Assembly: GCF_002286975.1 (NCBI RefSeq)
Contig: NZ_NSKB01000006.1
Coordinates: 310,001 to 374,000 of the forward strand
From: Halomonas salipaludis
GTDB lineage: Bacteria; Pseudomonadota; Gammaproteobacteria; Pseudomonadales; Halomonadaceae
Reading direction: 5' to 3'
DNA: 64,000 nt
The position numbers were made by a program, and so were the translations under genes. The notes below the pieces were generated by a model, which saw only the letters and a list, made by a program, of their open reading frames with translations, searched no databases and was not told the DNA's origin. Shown here in pieces: positions 20,011 through 30,292 of the stretch (positions are counted from its first letter, which is position 1; each line of letters starts with the position of its first letter).

Positions 20011-20072
20011 CACCGCTCGGGACTGATCCGACGGCAGACCTCCTCTTCGACCTGCCGTCAGCGCCCCTCGCT
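20011..20072 (-). repeat. Structured intergenic repeat, copy C (internally deleted)
   Basis: Read on the minus strand, this sequence shares an 18-base exact match (20037-20054) with 29685-29702 and a 20-base exact match (20011-20030) with 29770-29789. It lacks the middle of copy A. The remaining arms GACGGCAG/CTGCCGTC (20030-20037 and 20052-20059) pair perfectly although their sequence differs from copy A. It lies just after zapE and upstream of the rplM promoter. Confidence 0.75.
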
Positions 20073-20112
20073 AGTAGCAACCGCGATAACCATGATTGGT
20101 GGGGCACGACGA

Positions 20113-20142
20113 TTGCCTTGGCGTGTCAGGCTCGTGTAGAAT
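20113..20142 (+). promoter_or_regulatory. Probable rplM-rpsI promoter
   Basis: TTGCCT (20113-20118) and TAGAAT (20137-20142) are spaced by 18 bases, with TG just before the -10. This would give a leader of about 105 bases before rplM. Confidence 0.5.
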
Positions 20143-20255
20143 GCCGCCTCGCTCGACCGTTGCTGCGCATTTTTGCGTGGCAACCAAGAAAAATAGGGAT
20201 GGTCAGGTGCCGTTCGCGGTATCGAGACCCAATACATCGATTTGGTGATTCATCC

Positions 20256-20684
20256 ATGAAGACGTTCAGTGCTAAGCCGCAGTCCGTCCAGCGCGACTGG
20301 TTTGTCGTCGACGCTACGGACAAGACGCTCGGTCGTCTGGCGACCGAAATTGCACGCCGCCTGCGCGGCAAGCATAAGGCGGAGTATACCCCGCACGTCG
20401 ATACCGGCGATTACATCGTCGTGATCAACGCCGAGAAGGTCAAGGTGACCGGCAACAAGGCCCAGGCCAAGACCTATTATCGTCACACCGGCTACCCGGG
20501 TGGCCTGCGTTCCATGAACTTCGAGAAGATGATCGGCTACGCTCCCGAGCGCGTCATCGAGTCTGCCGTCAAGGGCATGCTGCCGAAGGGGCCGCTGGGC
20601 CGCGCCATGTACACCAAGCTCAAGGTCTACGCCGGTGCCGAGCATCCGCACGTTGCTCAGCAGCCGCAAGAACTGAACCTCTAA
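20256..20684 (+). CDS. rplM: 50S ribosomal protein L13
   Basis: L13, 142 residues, an early-assembling 50S subunit protein. It begins [29 protein letters not shown] and has the family's [11 protein letters not shown] and [10 protein letters not shown] motifs. The ATG at 20256 gives exactly the E. coli length; the frame is open further upstream but that part is not L13-like. It is 13 bases before rpsI. Confidence 0.98.
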   Translation: MKTFSAKPQSVQRDWFVVDATDKTLGRLATEIARRLRGKHKAEYTPHVDTGDYIVVINAEKVKVTGNKAQAKTYYRHTGYPGGLRSMNFEKMIGYAPERVIESAVKGMLPKGPLGRAMYTKLKVYAGAEHPHVAQQPQELNL

Positions 20685-20697
20685 GGGATACTTCGCC

Positions 20698-21087
20698 ATG
20701 ACACAGCAGTATTACGGTACCGGGCGCCGCAAGACTTCCACCGCTCGTGTGTTCCTCAAGCCGGGCACCGGCAAGATCACCGTCAATGACAAGGAACTCG
20801 ACCTCTATTTCGGTCGCGTCACCGGTCGCATGGTCGTGCGTCAGCCCCTCGAGCTGACCGATACGCTGGGCCAGTTCGACGCCTACGTTACTGTCAAAGG
20901 TGGCGGCGGTTCGGCTCAGGCCGGCGCCATTCGTCACGGTATCACCCGTGCCCTGATGGTATATAATGAAGAGCTTCGCACGCCGCTGCGTGCTGCCGGT
21001 TACGTGACTCGCGATGCTCGCGAAGTTGAGCGTAAGAAGGTTGGCCTTCGCAAGGCACGTCGTCGTCCGCAGTTCTCCAAGCGTTAA
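20698..21087 (+). CDS. rpsI: 30S ribosomal protein S9
   Basis: S9, 129 residues, whose basic C-terminal tail ([10 protein letters not shown]) reaches the P-site tRNA. The N-terminus [19 protein letters not shown] and the [19 protein letters not shown] block are typical. It is the second gene of the rplM-rpsI operon, followed by a clear terminator. Confidence 0.98.
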   Translation: MTQQYYGTGRRKTSTARVFLKPGTGKITVNDKELDLYFGRVTGRMVVRQPLELTDTLGQFDAYVTVKGGGGSAQAGAIRHGITRALMVYNEELRTPLRAAGYVTRDAREVERKKVGLRKARRRPQFSKR

Positions 21088-21110
21088 ACGCGGCAAGACG
21101 TTCGAAAAGG

Positions 21111-21143
21111 CGCTCAGACTCTCCGGGGTCTGGGCGTTTTTTT
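21111..21143 (+). terminator. Rho-independent terminator after rpsI
   Basis: CGCTCAGAC (21111-21119) pairs with GTCTGGGCG (21128-21136), with one G-U pair and an 8-base loop, followed by seven Ts. A classic intrinsic terminator for rplM-rpsI. Confidence 0.9.
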
Positions 21144-21309
21144 GTATGTATATCAGGTAGTTGTTGCGTGTCTACCACTTAGGTCAAGGGCCGTATTGCC
21201 TTGTGTTTGCGCGCGCGTTTTTTTACCATAGCCTTCATTTGTATCCGTGGGTCGCGGGATACCCTTCCTGTGATACGGCAACGGGTAAGTTGATGGGAGA
21301 AACTAGAAA

Positions 21310-21900
21310 ATGGCAGATAACGGCGTAAACAGAGGGCGGCGCCGTTTCCTCGTGGGCGCCACTACCGTCGTGGGTGCGGTGGGCGCTGTCGGGGTTGCGG
21401 TCCCCTTTGTGGCTTCTTGGCAGCCCAGTGCCAGGGCAAGAGCGGCGGGTGCTCCGGTGCGGGCCGATATATCCCTGCTGGAGCCCGGTCAGCGCATTAC
21501 CGTGGAGTGGCGCGGGCGCCCGGTATGGGTCATCAGCCGTACCGAGGAGATGATCGAGCGCACCGAGAATAGCGATCCTGGGCGCTTCTCGGACCCCGAC
21601 TCCGAGCGTCCCCAGCAGCCCGCCTATATCACCGGCCCGCTACGCTCGTCGCGCCCGGAAATCGGCGTGTTGATCGGTATCTGCACCCACCTGGGCTGTT
21701 CGCCGCTGTATCGCCCGGAGCCTGACGCCGTCGACATGGACGACTGGCCGGGCGGTTTCTTCTGCCCCTGCCACGGCTCCTACTTCGACCTGGCGGGCCG
21801 TGTGTTCCGCAATGTCCCGGCCCCGACCAACCTCGAGGTGCCGCCCTATCGCTTTGAAGGCGACGAGATCATCGTCGGCGAAGATGAGGAGACTACCTGA
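21310..21900 (+). CDS. petA: Ubiquinol-cytochrome c reductase Rieske iron-sulfur subunit
   Basis: A 196-residue Rieske protein of the bc1 complex that takes an electron from ubiquinol. A twin-arginine-type N-terminus (GRRRFLVGATTVVGAVGAVGVAVPF) serves as uncleaved anchor. The 2Fe-2S ligands are in CTHLGC and CPCHGS near residues 120-155. It overlaps petB by one base. The upstream gap (21144-21309) has AT-rich stretches that could hold the operon promoter, but no convincing hexamer pair. Confidence 0.96.
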   Translation: MADNGVNRGRRRFLVGATTVVGAVGAVGVAVPFVASWQPSARARAAGAPVRADISLLEPGQRITVEWRGRPVWVISRTEEMIERTENSDPGRFSDPDSERPQQPAYITGPLRSSRPEIGVLIGICTHLGCSPLYRPEPDAVDMDDWPGGFFCPCHGSYFDLAGRVFRNVPAPTNLEVPPYRFEGDEIIVGEDEETT

Positions 21901-23159
21901 TGGGTAACCCGAATCGCGTCAAGGCCGAGAGCGGCATCATGCGCTGGGTCGATGACCGCTTCCCTGCCACGCAGTTCTGGCAGGACCACATGGCGAAATA
22001 CTACGCGCCGAAGAACTTCAACTTCTGGTATTTCTTCGGCTCGCTGGCGCTGCTGGTACTGATCAACCAGATCCTCACCGGGGTATGGCTGACCATGAGC
22101 TACAACCCCTCTGGCGAAGGAGCCTTCGCGTCGCTCGAGTACATCATGCGCGATGTGGAGTATGGCTGGTTGATCCGCTATATGCATACCACCGGCGCCT
22201 CGGCGTTCTTCGTGGTGATCTATCTGCACATGTTCCGCGGCCTGCTCTACGGCTCCTACAAGGCGCCCCGCGAGCTGGTGTGGATCTTCGGCATGACCAT
22301 CTACCTACTGCTGATGGCCGAGGCCTTCATGGGCTACCTGCTGCCGTGGGGCCAAATGTCCTACTGGGGTGCCCAGGTGATCATCTCGCTGTTTGCGGCG
22401 ATTCCGGTGATCGGTCCCGACTTGGCGCAGTGGATCCGCGGCGACTTCCTGATTTCGGGTATTACCCTGAACCGTTTCTTTGCCCTGCACGTGGTGGCGT
22501 TGCCGATCGTGATCTTGGGGCTGGTGGTGCTGCACCTGATCGCGCTGCATGAAGTCGGTTCCAACAACCCGGACGGCATCGAGATCAAGGACAAGAAGGA
22601 CGAGACCGGCAAGCCGCTGGACGGCATTCCGTTCCATCCCTACTACACCGTCAAGGATCTGGTTGGTGTCGCGGTGTTCCTGTTCGTGTTCTGCGTGGTG
22701 CTGTTCTACTTCCCGGAAGGTGGTGGCTACTTCATCGAGCGGCCCAACTTCGAGCCGGCCAACCCGCTGGTGACGCCGGATCACATTGCACCGGTATGGT
22801 ACTTCACGCCCTTCTACGCGATTCTACGGGCGATTACCTTCGACCTGTTCGGTCTCGAGGCTCAGTTCCTGGGCGTGGTGTTCATGGGCGCAGCCATTGC
22901 GGTGCTGTTCGTGCTGCCGTGGCTGGATCGTAGTCCGGTGCGTTCGATGCGCTACAAGGGCTGGATGTCGAAGGTGATGTTGGCACTGTTTGCGGTGAGT
23001 TTCGTGATCCTAGGCGTGCTCGGCGCGCTGCCGGCCACGTCGCTGCGGACGGCGGTGGCGCAGCTGTGTACGCTGATCTACTTCGCCTTCTTCCTGCTGA
23101 TGCCGCTCTATACCAAGATGGAAAACACCAAACCCGTTCCGGAAAGGGTGACTGGCTAA
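21900..23159 (+). CDS. petB: Cytochrome b subunit of the bc1 complex
   Basis: A 419-residue membrane protein with eight or nine hydrophobic segments, carrying two b haems and the Qo/Qi quinol sites. Conserved features include the N-terminal FGSLALLVLINQILTGVWLTM helix, the haem-ligand histidines in the second and fourth helices (RYMHTTGAS, RFFALHVVALP) and the PVWYFTPFYAILR segment. The ATG overlaps the petA stop and the stop overlaps the petC start, indicating tight coupling. Confidence 0.97.
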   Translation: MGNPNRVKAESGIMRWVDDRFPATQFWQDHMAKYYAPKNFNFWYFFGSLALLVLINQILTGVWLTMSYNPSGEGAFASLEYIMRDVEYGWLIRYMHTTGASAFFVVIYLHMFRGLLYGSYKAPRELVWIFGMTIYLLLMAEAFMGYLLPWGQMSYWGAQVIISLFAAIPVIGPDLAQWIRGDFLISGITLNRFFALHVVALPIVILGLVVLHLIALHEVGSNNPDGIEIKDKKDETGKPLDGIPFHPYYTVKDLVGVAVFLFVFCVVLFYFPEGGGYFIERPNFEPANPLVTPDHIAPVWYFTPFYAILRAITFDLFGLEAQFLGVVFMGAAIAVLFVLPWLDRSPVRSMRYKGWMSKVMLALFAVSFVILGVLGALPATSLRTAVAQLCTLIYFAFFLLMPLYTKMENTKPVPERVTG

Positions 23160-23926
23160 TGAAAAAGCAACTGTTCGCACTGCTGTTCGCGCTGGTGCCC
23201 ATGGCGGCGCTGGCCGCTCCGGCGCCGGACGTGCCGCATTCAATGACGCCTGATCTCAACGACGAGGCGTCGCTGCAGCGCGGCATGCAGCTCTACGTCA
23301 ACTACTGCATGGGCTGCCACGCCCTGGAGTACCAGCGCTTTGCCCGGGCCGCCAATGACTTTGGCATGCCCCAGGACCTGGTCGAGGAGAACCTGATCTT
23401 CTCCTCCGAGCTGGCCTTCAACGACCAGATGCGCATTGCCATGAGCCAGGAGGACGGTGAGTCCTGGTTCGGCGCCGCCGCGCCAGAGCTCAGCCTGCAC
23501 GGCCGCCTGCGCGGCCCGGACTGGATCTACTCCTATCTGCTCGGGTTCTACAAGGACCCGAGCCGTCCGACCGGCGTCAACAACAACGTCTATGAGCAGG
23601 TGGCCATGCCTAACGTGCTCGAGCCGCTGCAGGGCGTGCAGGAGATGGTCTGTGCCGAGAGCGACCGGCCCATCGAGGGCGCCGAGCTCGACCCGCTGTC
23701 AGGCAAGTATCAGTCCTGTGAAGTGCTGCAGGTCACCCAGCCGGGCAAGATGGAGCCTGACGAGTTCGAGGAAGCGGTCTACGACCTCACCAACTTCCTC
23801 GCCTACGTCGGTGAGCCATCCAAGCTGCAGGCCCAGGCGCTCGGCCCCAAGGTGTTGATCTTCATCTTCATCTTCGGCGTCATTGCCTACCTGCTCAAGC
23901 GTGAGTACTGGCGCGACGTTCACTGA
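23159..23926 (+). CDS. petC: Cytochrome c1 subunit of the bc1 complex
   Basis: A 255-residue periplasmic c-type cytochrome. A signal peptide (MKKQLFALLFALVPMAALA) is followed by the haem-binding motif CMGCH, a distal Met region, and a C-terminal membrane anchor (VLIFIFIFGVIAYLLKREYW). The start ATG at 23159 overlaps the petB stop (TAATG). A longer open frame upstream lies inside petB. It completes petABC. Confidence 0.96.
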   Translation: MKKQLFALLFALVPMAALAAPAPDVPHSMTPDLNDEASLQRGMQLYVNYCMGCHALEYQRFARAANDFGMPQDLVEENLIFSSELAFNDQMRIAMSQEDGESWFGAAAPELSLHGRLRGPDWIYSYLLGFYKDPSRPTGVNNNVYEQVAMPNVLEPLQGVQEMVCAESDRPIEGAELDPLSGKYQSCEVLQVTQPGKMEPDEFEEAVYDLTNFLAYVGEPSKLQAQALGPKVLIFIFIFGVIAYLLKREYWRDVH

Positions 23927-23946
23927 TCGTCAGTCGTGCTAGCGGT

Positions 23947-23979
23947 GGGGGCGTATGGCCGACCGGGTCATGCGCCCCC
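23947..23979 (+). terminator. Hairpin after petC, possible terminator
   Basis: GGGGGCGTATG (23947-23957) pairs with CATGCGCCCCC (23969-23979) with one T-G pair and an 11-base loop. The following tract is only moderately T-rich, so it may be a weak terminator or a 3'-end stabiliser before sspA. Confidence 0.55.
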
Positions 23980-24085
23980 TGTATGTCTGGCCTCTGCCTG
24001 ATCGGCGAGGGCGGGAGCGCTGCTGCCACCGAGGGGTTGCACGGCGTGTTATGATGCAACTTCGAATTGATGCGAGGATTGTTAC

Positions 24086-24712
24086 ATGGGTGTAGTGGCC
24101 AAGCGTTCGTCGATGACGTTCTATTCCGGTAGTGACGACCACCTCAGCCATCGGGTGCGTATCGTGCTGGCCGAAAAGGGCGTGGCCGTGGACATTCTGG
24201 AAGTCGCCGACGGCAGTCAGCACGAGGAGCTCGCCGATCTCAATCCTTACAACAGCGTGCCCACGCTGGTGGATCGCGATCTGGTGCTGTATGAATCCAA
24301 GGTGATGATGGAGTACCTCGACGAGCGATTCCCGCACCCGCCGCTGCTACCGGTCTATCCGGTGGCGCGTGCGCAGAGTCGGCTGTGGATGCATCGCATC
24401 GAACGCGAGTGGTGTCCGCTGGTCGAACAGATCATTGGCGGCAGCAAGAAGGAGGCCGACAAGGCGCGCAAGGAGCTGCGCGAGAGCCTGGTGGGTATCT
24501 CGCCGATCTTCGAGGACATGGCGTTCTTCATGAGCGAAGAGTTCTCGTTGGTCGACTGCTGCCTGGCTCCGCTGCTGTGGCGCCTGCCGGCGCTGGGCAT
24601 CGAGCTTCCGGAGAAGCAGGTCAAGCCGCTGCTCAGCTACATGGAGCGGCTGTTCGAGCGCGATGCCTTCAAGGCTGCGCTGTCCGAGGCCGAGCGCGAG
24701 ATGCGCACCTGA
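24086..24712 (+). CDS. sspA: Stringent starvation protein A
   Basis: A 208-residue GST-fold protein that binds RNA polymerase and alters transcription under starvation and acid stress. The thioredoxin-like N-terminal domain has [21 protein letters not shown] and the cis-proline segment [16 protein letters not shown]. The C-terminal domain is helical. As in other SspA proteins the catalytic GST residues are not evident. It follows the bc1 genes and precedes sspB, as in E. coli and pseudomonads. Confidence 0.95.
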   Translation: MGVVAKRSSMTFYSGSDDHLSHRVRIVLAEKGVAVDILEVADGSQHEELADLNPYNSVPTLVDRDLVLYESKVMMEYLDERFPHPPLLPVYPVARAQSRLWMHRIEREWCPLVEQIIGGSKKEADKARKELRESLVGISPIFEDMAFFMSEEFSLVDCCLAPLLWRLPALGIELPEKQVKPLLSYMERLFERDAFKAALSEAEREMRT

Positions 24713-24762
24713 TACTCATGTCGCCGGTCGCGACCGGCGTGCACCCATTGCAGGAGGCGGAC

Positions 24763-25251
24763 ATGCTGTCGAGCCGACCCTATCTGGCCAGAGCCCTCTA
24801 TCAGTGGCTGCTGGACAACGATCAGACGCCCTACATCGTGGTCGATGCCGAGCACGCCGGCGTTGCCGTGCCGAGCCAGTTCGTGCAGAACGGCCAGATC
24901 GTTCTCAATGTGGCACCTACCGCGGTGCGCGACCTGATGATGGAGAACGATGCGATTACCTTCAGCGCCCGTTTTGGCGGCCAGCCGATGCAGGTGGTAG
25001 TGCCTAGCCAGGCGTTGATCGCGCTCTATGCGCGCGAAAACGGCGTGGGTATGGTATTCGGTCATGAGCCGGTAATGCCCGGTTTCGAAGCCGAGGTCGC
25101 CGGCGACGACGCGGCGGCATCGGAAGATGCGGGACGCTCGCTGTCGAGCGTCGACAGCGACACCGAGTCGTCCGCCGACGTTCAGGCTGAGGCCAGCCAA
25201 GAGGGTGATGCGCCGCCCAAGGGGCGTCCATCGCTGCGTGTGATCAAGTAG
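24763..25251 (+). CDS. sspB: ClpXP protease specificity-enhancing factor SspB
   Basis: A 162-residue adaptor that delivers ssrA-tagged proteins to ClpXP. The folded domain (residues 1-108) begins LSSRPYLARALYQWLLDND. A long Asp/Ser/Glu-rich linker follows, and the C-terminal tail GRPSLRVIK is the ClpX-binding XB motif. AGGAGG precedes the ATG at 24763. It is 50 bases after sspA and followed by a strong terminator. Confidence 0.95.
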   Translation: MLSSRPYLARALYQWLLDNDQTPYIVVDAEHAGVAVPSQFVQNGQIVLNVAPTAVRDLMMENDAITFSARFGGQPMQVVVPSQALIALYARENGVGMVFGHEPVMPGFEAEVAGDDAAASEDAGRSLSSVDSDTESSADVQAEASQEGDAPPKGRPSLRVIK

Positions 25252-25275
25252 CGGCGAGGCGCTCACGGACGCATG

Positions 25276-25312
25276 ATGCAAAACGGCAGCCCACTGGGCT
25301 GCCGTTTTGCAT
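25276..25312. terminator. Bidirectional terminator between sspB and dolP
   Basis: A perfect 17-bp inverted repeat, arms 25276-25292 (ATGCAAAACGGCAGCCC) and 25296-25312, loop ACT. A-run and T-run flanks make it suitable for both convergent transcripts. Confidence 0.9.
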
Positions 25313-25328
25313 GGAGGGGTGGCCGTTA

Positions 25329-25886
25329 TCAGTCGAGGTATTCGAATGCCTTGACGATGCGCTGCACGCCGCTGATGCCGGACACCGCATTGACGATGCG
25401 GTCTGCTTCCTCGCGGGTGGCGATGCCCATCAGGTAGACGCTCGCGTTCTCGGTGATGGCGCGCACCCGGCGGGCATCGATTCGCTCATCGGCGATCAGC
25501 GCCGAGCGCACCCTGGCGGTGATCCAGGTGTCGGTGGTGCGCTGGGCGAGGGGGACGTTGGCGGCCACCGCCAGCTCGTTGTGGACGCGACGCACGTTGC
25601 GGGTGCCGGTGGCGACTTGCTGGGCCTTGTCCCTGAGCTCCTCGCTGGGGACCTGGCCGGTCAGCAGTACGATGCCATTGTAGCTGTCGACATTGACCCG
25701 GGCGTCGTTGAAGCGCGCATCCTCGCGGGACAGGTTGCCTGAGATGCGACTCTCGATGCCCTGGTCCTCGACCTGGCTGCCGAAGGTTCTGGAACCGTGG
25801 TCCTCGGGGCCGGCGGACATCTGCGCGCAGCCCGAGAGCACCAGGCTCAGCGCCATCAGGGCGGATATCACAAATCCTTTTCTCAT
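25329..25886 (-). CDS. dolP: BON-domain outer-membrane lipoprotein DolP (YraP-like)
   Basis: A 185-residue lipoprotein with lipobox LSGC (Cys near residue 20) after a short signal peptide, then two BON domains (DARFNDARVNVDSYNGIVLLTGQV and a second one with ENASVYLMG). E. coli DolP sits at anionic phospholipids near division sites and supports BAM function. The ATG at 25884-25886 puts the signal peptide first. It ends the minus-strand lpoA-yraN-diaA-dolP operon, the same order as E. coli yraMNOP. Confidence 0.93.
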   Translation of the reverse strand: MRKGFVISALMALSLVLSGCAQMSAGPEDHGSRTFGSQVEDQGIESRISGNLSREDARFNDARVNVDSYNGIVLLTGQVPSEELRDKAQQVATGTRNVRRVHNELAVAANVPLAQRTTDTWITARVRSALIADERIDARRVRAITENASVYLMGIATREEADRIVNAVSGISGVQRIVKAFEYLD

Positions 25887-25914
25887 GCTTATCACTCGCG
25901 TTAGGGGGTCAAGA

Positions 25915-26883
<969 letters not shown>

Positions 26884-26900
<17 letters not shown>

Positions 26901-28746
26901 CGTCGAAGACGCTGTCGTTGTCGCTGTCGTTGTCGCTATCGGGGTCGCGTAGTTGCGGGACACCATTGCCCATCAGCTCGTTGCGATGGATCAGGTCCAG
27001 TGGCAGCTGGGGTACACCGTTGGCGAAGGTGGCCCAGGGCAGCTCGCGGTAGATGCGGCCGTCGCTCTCGGCGCGCAGTATGCCGGTGGCACCCTGTACC
27101 TCGCTGCCGGAAATGGCCTGCAGCTGAGGCAGGCGGCGCGCCAGTTCGTAGGCGTCGACGCCCATGGCGTTGAGTTTGAACAGCGCCGGATCGTTATCCT
27201 CGCGCAGCGTCATGTAGCTGCCGAAGAAGGGCACGGCGTTCTCGCCGCCCACCGCGGCGTTGGGAATCAGCCAGGGAATGTCGGGAAACTGCACGTCGTC
27301 CAGATCATGGTCGATGCGCGGCTGCGGACGACCCTCGTAGAGGTGCGAGGTGGCATAGATGGGCAGGTTGCTGGCGTAGTAGTAGTCGAGCATCGGCGGT
27401 ACCTGGCGGGCGTAGCTGGGCAGTGCGAGCAGGAACAGCATGTCGACGTTACCCAACTGAGCGCGCTCGCCGCTGACACTGAGCAGCGGGCGCACGGCGC
27501 CTGCCACCGAGCCGCCGGGTTCATAGCGTACCGCCGAGGTAACGCTGCCGCCCTGGCGCTCCCACTCGTGGCGGAAGGCGTTGCCGACGCGCTCACCCCA
27601 GTCGTTGTCAGGAATCAGTACGGCGCTGCGGCGGTGGCCGTCGAGGTAGGCGCGGCGTGCCGCCTGGCGCGCCTCGTCTTCCGCCGACAGGCCGTACTGG
27701 AAGAGGCCTTCGGCGTTATTGCGCTGACCATGGCCGTAGTTCAACGCCAGGGTCGGCAGCGGCACGCTGTCGCGGTTCTCGAGCTCGGTGACCTGGTCCT
27801 TGTCGAGGGGGCCGATCACCACCTGAGCGCCGACCATGTTGGCCTCGGCGTAGAGCGCCTGGAGATCGCCGCTGCTGGCGTCGATGAAGGTCATTTGCGG
27901 CGTCGACTCGCCGTTGTTGCCGGCTTCCATGTGGCGGGCCTGCAAGCCGCGGCGAATCTGCTCGGCGACATCGGCCAGCGGGCCAGACTCGGGCAGTAGT
28001 ACGGCGATGCGGCGCACGTCCTGATCGCGCAGCTCGCGCAGTTCTGTCAGTTCGCTGGGTGGCCGCCGCGCGGCGGGGTGGTTGGGATTGCGCTCGCGCC
28101 ATGCGCCGAGGCGGTCGAGAAAGCGGGTGATGTCGCCACCGCTCTGGCGCTGCAGGTCGATGACCTCGAGCCAGCCGGCGGTGAGGGCGTCCGGGTCTTC
28201 ACTGAGCGTTGCCAGCTCCTGGCGATTGAGGCGGGTCAACTGGCGCCAGATGTCATCGTTGAGCACCGGGTTGTCGGTGTCGGCTTGGACCCGTAGCAGG
28301 GCGCGCGAGGCCGCCAGCGGCTCGCCGAGGCGGCCCAGCGAGAGCCCCTGGCGATAGCGCAGGGCGTTGCGGTCATCGCTCTCCATGCGGATATCCTCGT
28401 CGAGGATACGGGTCGCCTGAAGCACCCTGGTATCGTCTTCCAGGTCATAGGCCAGGCCCGACAGCAGCAGTGCCCACTGCACGCGCTGGGCGTCCTCGAG
28501 CAGGCTGTCGTCGAGGCTCTCGGCGACCTCGAAGGCCTGCGCCTCGTCGCCGCGCCGTGCTAGGATGTCGGCCGCCTCGAGGCGCGTGGCGGCAGCCTCT
28601 CCGGGGGGCTGGTCGGCGGCGCGTTCGAGCAGGGTCTCGGGCTCGGGATCGGTGAGCCTGTCGACTATCCCGGTGGGCGCGGCACAGCCCGCCACCATCA
28701 GCGCCAGCAGGGCGGCAAGCAGCAGGCCGCGAGGCGATTTGTCCAT
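26884..28746 (-). CDS. lpoA: Penicillin-binding protein activator LpoA
   Basis: A 620-residue outer-membrane lipoprotein that activates PBP1A. It has lipobox VAGC (Cys about residue 21), an N-terminal helical TPR-like domain and a C-terminal periplasmic-binding-protein-like domain (IAVLLPESGPLADVAEQIRRGLQARH, then FLLALPSYARQVPPML). The last 20 residues are an acidic repeat-like tail (DSDNDSDNDS) encoded by short tandem repeats near 26915-26945. It is divergent from rsmI with a 41-base gap. Confidence 0.93.
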
Positions 28747-28787
28747 AAATCCTATTCCCTTGTCTGGGTCCTATCAGAGGAACCGTT

Positions 28788-29645
28788 ATGTCTGACTCAG
28801 CGTATGGGGCATTGTACGTGGTCGCCACGCCGATTGGGAATCTCGACGACCTCTCCCCGCGCGCCGCGCGGCTGCTCGGCGAAGTGGCGCTGATCGCCGC
28901 CGAAGATACCCGTCACAGCGCGCGGCTGCTGCGTCATCTCGGCCTCGAGCGGCCGATGCTGTCGCTGCACGAGCACAACGAGGCGGCGCGGGTGGCGCAA
29001 CTGGCCGAGCGCCTGGTCGCCGGCGATGACGTGGCCTTGATCAGCGACGCCGGCACGCCGCTGATCTGCGATCCGGGATTCGTGCTGGTGCGCGAGCTGC
29101 GCGCGGCCGGCCACCGTATCGTGCCGGTGCCGGGCCCCTGCGCGCTGGTGGCGGGGCTCAGTGCGGCGGGCCTGCCCACCGACCGCTTTACCTTCATCGG
29201 TTTCCTGCCGGCCAAGTCGGCAGCCCGCCGGGCGCGACTCGAGTCGTTGGCGGGCCGCGACGAGACGCTGGTCTGTTATGAGTCGCCGCACCGTATCCGT
29301 GCGACGCTGGAAGACCTGGCAGCAGCGCTCGGCGAGCGCCGCGTGGTGCTGGCGCGGGAGTTGACCAAGACCTTCGAGACTTTCCTCGACGGCAGTGCCG
29401 AGATGTTGCTGGCGCGCATGCAGGAGGACCCGGACCAGGCCCGCGGCGAGTTCGTGGTGATGATCGGCGGCGCGCCGCCGCGCGAGGAAACCGACCAGGC
29501 GTTGCTCGAGGCCGATCGGCTGCTCGCTGCGCTGCTGGCCGAAGGGGTCGGCGTCAAGCAGGCCGCCTCGGTGGCAGCGCGGGTGTTGGGCGGCGCCAAG
29601 AAATCCTGGTATGCACGGGCCCAGGCGCTCAAGGATGCCGGCTGA
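28788..29645 (+). CDS. rsmI: 16S rRNA 2'-O-ribose C1402 methyltransferase RsmI
   Basis: A 285-residue SAM-dependent methyltransferase of the tetrapyrrole-methylase fold that modifies C1402 of 16S rRNA. It begins with ALYVVATPIGNLDDLSPRA and has AEDTRHSARLL, ALISDAGTPLICDPG and the PGPCALVAGLSAAGLP loop. Partner RsmH, which makes the m4 modification at the same nucleotide, lies just beyond rnpB. Confidence 0.96.
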   Translation: MSDSAYGALYVVATPIGNLDDLSPRAARLLGEVALIAAEDTRHSARLLRHLGLERPMLSLHEHNEAARVAQLAERLVAGDDVALISDAGTPLICDPGFVLVRELRAAGHRIVPVPGPCALVAGLSAAGLPTDRFTFIGFLPAKSAARRARLESLAGRDETLVCYESPHRIRATLEDLAAALGERRVVLARELTKTFETFLDGSAEMLLARMQEDPDQARGEFVVMIGGAPPREETDQALLEADRLLAALLAEGVGVKQAASVAARVLGGAKKSWYARAQALKDAG

Positions 29646-29666
29646 GTCACTGTCGCGGTTGCCTCC

Positions 29667-29789
29667 AGCGAGGGACGCCGGGGACAGGTCGAAGAGGAGG
29701 TCTTTTTCCAGGGAAGGAAAAAGTAGCGCCCAGGGACGGGTTTACAGCGCCTCCTCGCAGGCCTGTCGACGGATCAGTCCCGAGCGGTG
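29667..29789 (+). repeat. Structured intergenic repeat, copy A
   Basis: This sequence lies between rsmI and the rnpB promoter. Nested arms are visible: CCGGGGACAGG (29678-29688) with CCTGTCGACGG (29762-29772), two mismatches; GAGGAGG with CCTCCTC inside it; and CTTTTTCC with GGAAAAAG around an AGGGAA loop. A conserved core TAGCGCCCAGGGACGGG follows the inner hairpin. The left and right ends match copy C near 20.0 kb and the centre matches copy B near 54.0 kb. Confidence 0.8.
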
Positions 29790-29828
29790 CTGCTCTCTGC
29801 GATTGCCCTGAGTTTCTCTCCTGGCCGC

Positions 29829-29857
29829 TTGAGAGGGGGCTGGCGCGCTGTTATTCT
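29829..29857 (+). promoter_or_regulatory. Probable rnpB promoter
   Basis: TTGAGA (29829-29834) and TATTCT (29852-29857) are spaced by 17 bases, ending about 10 bases before the predicted 5' end of RNase P RNA. Confidence 0.65.
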
Positions 29858-29866
29858 TCCCGGCTT

Positions 29867-30234
<368 letters not shown>

Positions 30235-30292
30235 CATTCCCGTCGCTGACCGCGATTTTTCGGCCACCCGCAGTTCCCGCATCGAGAAATTC

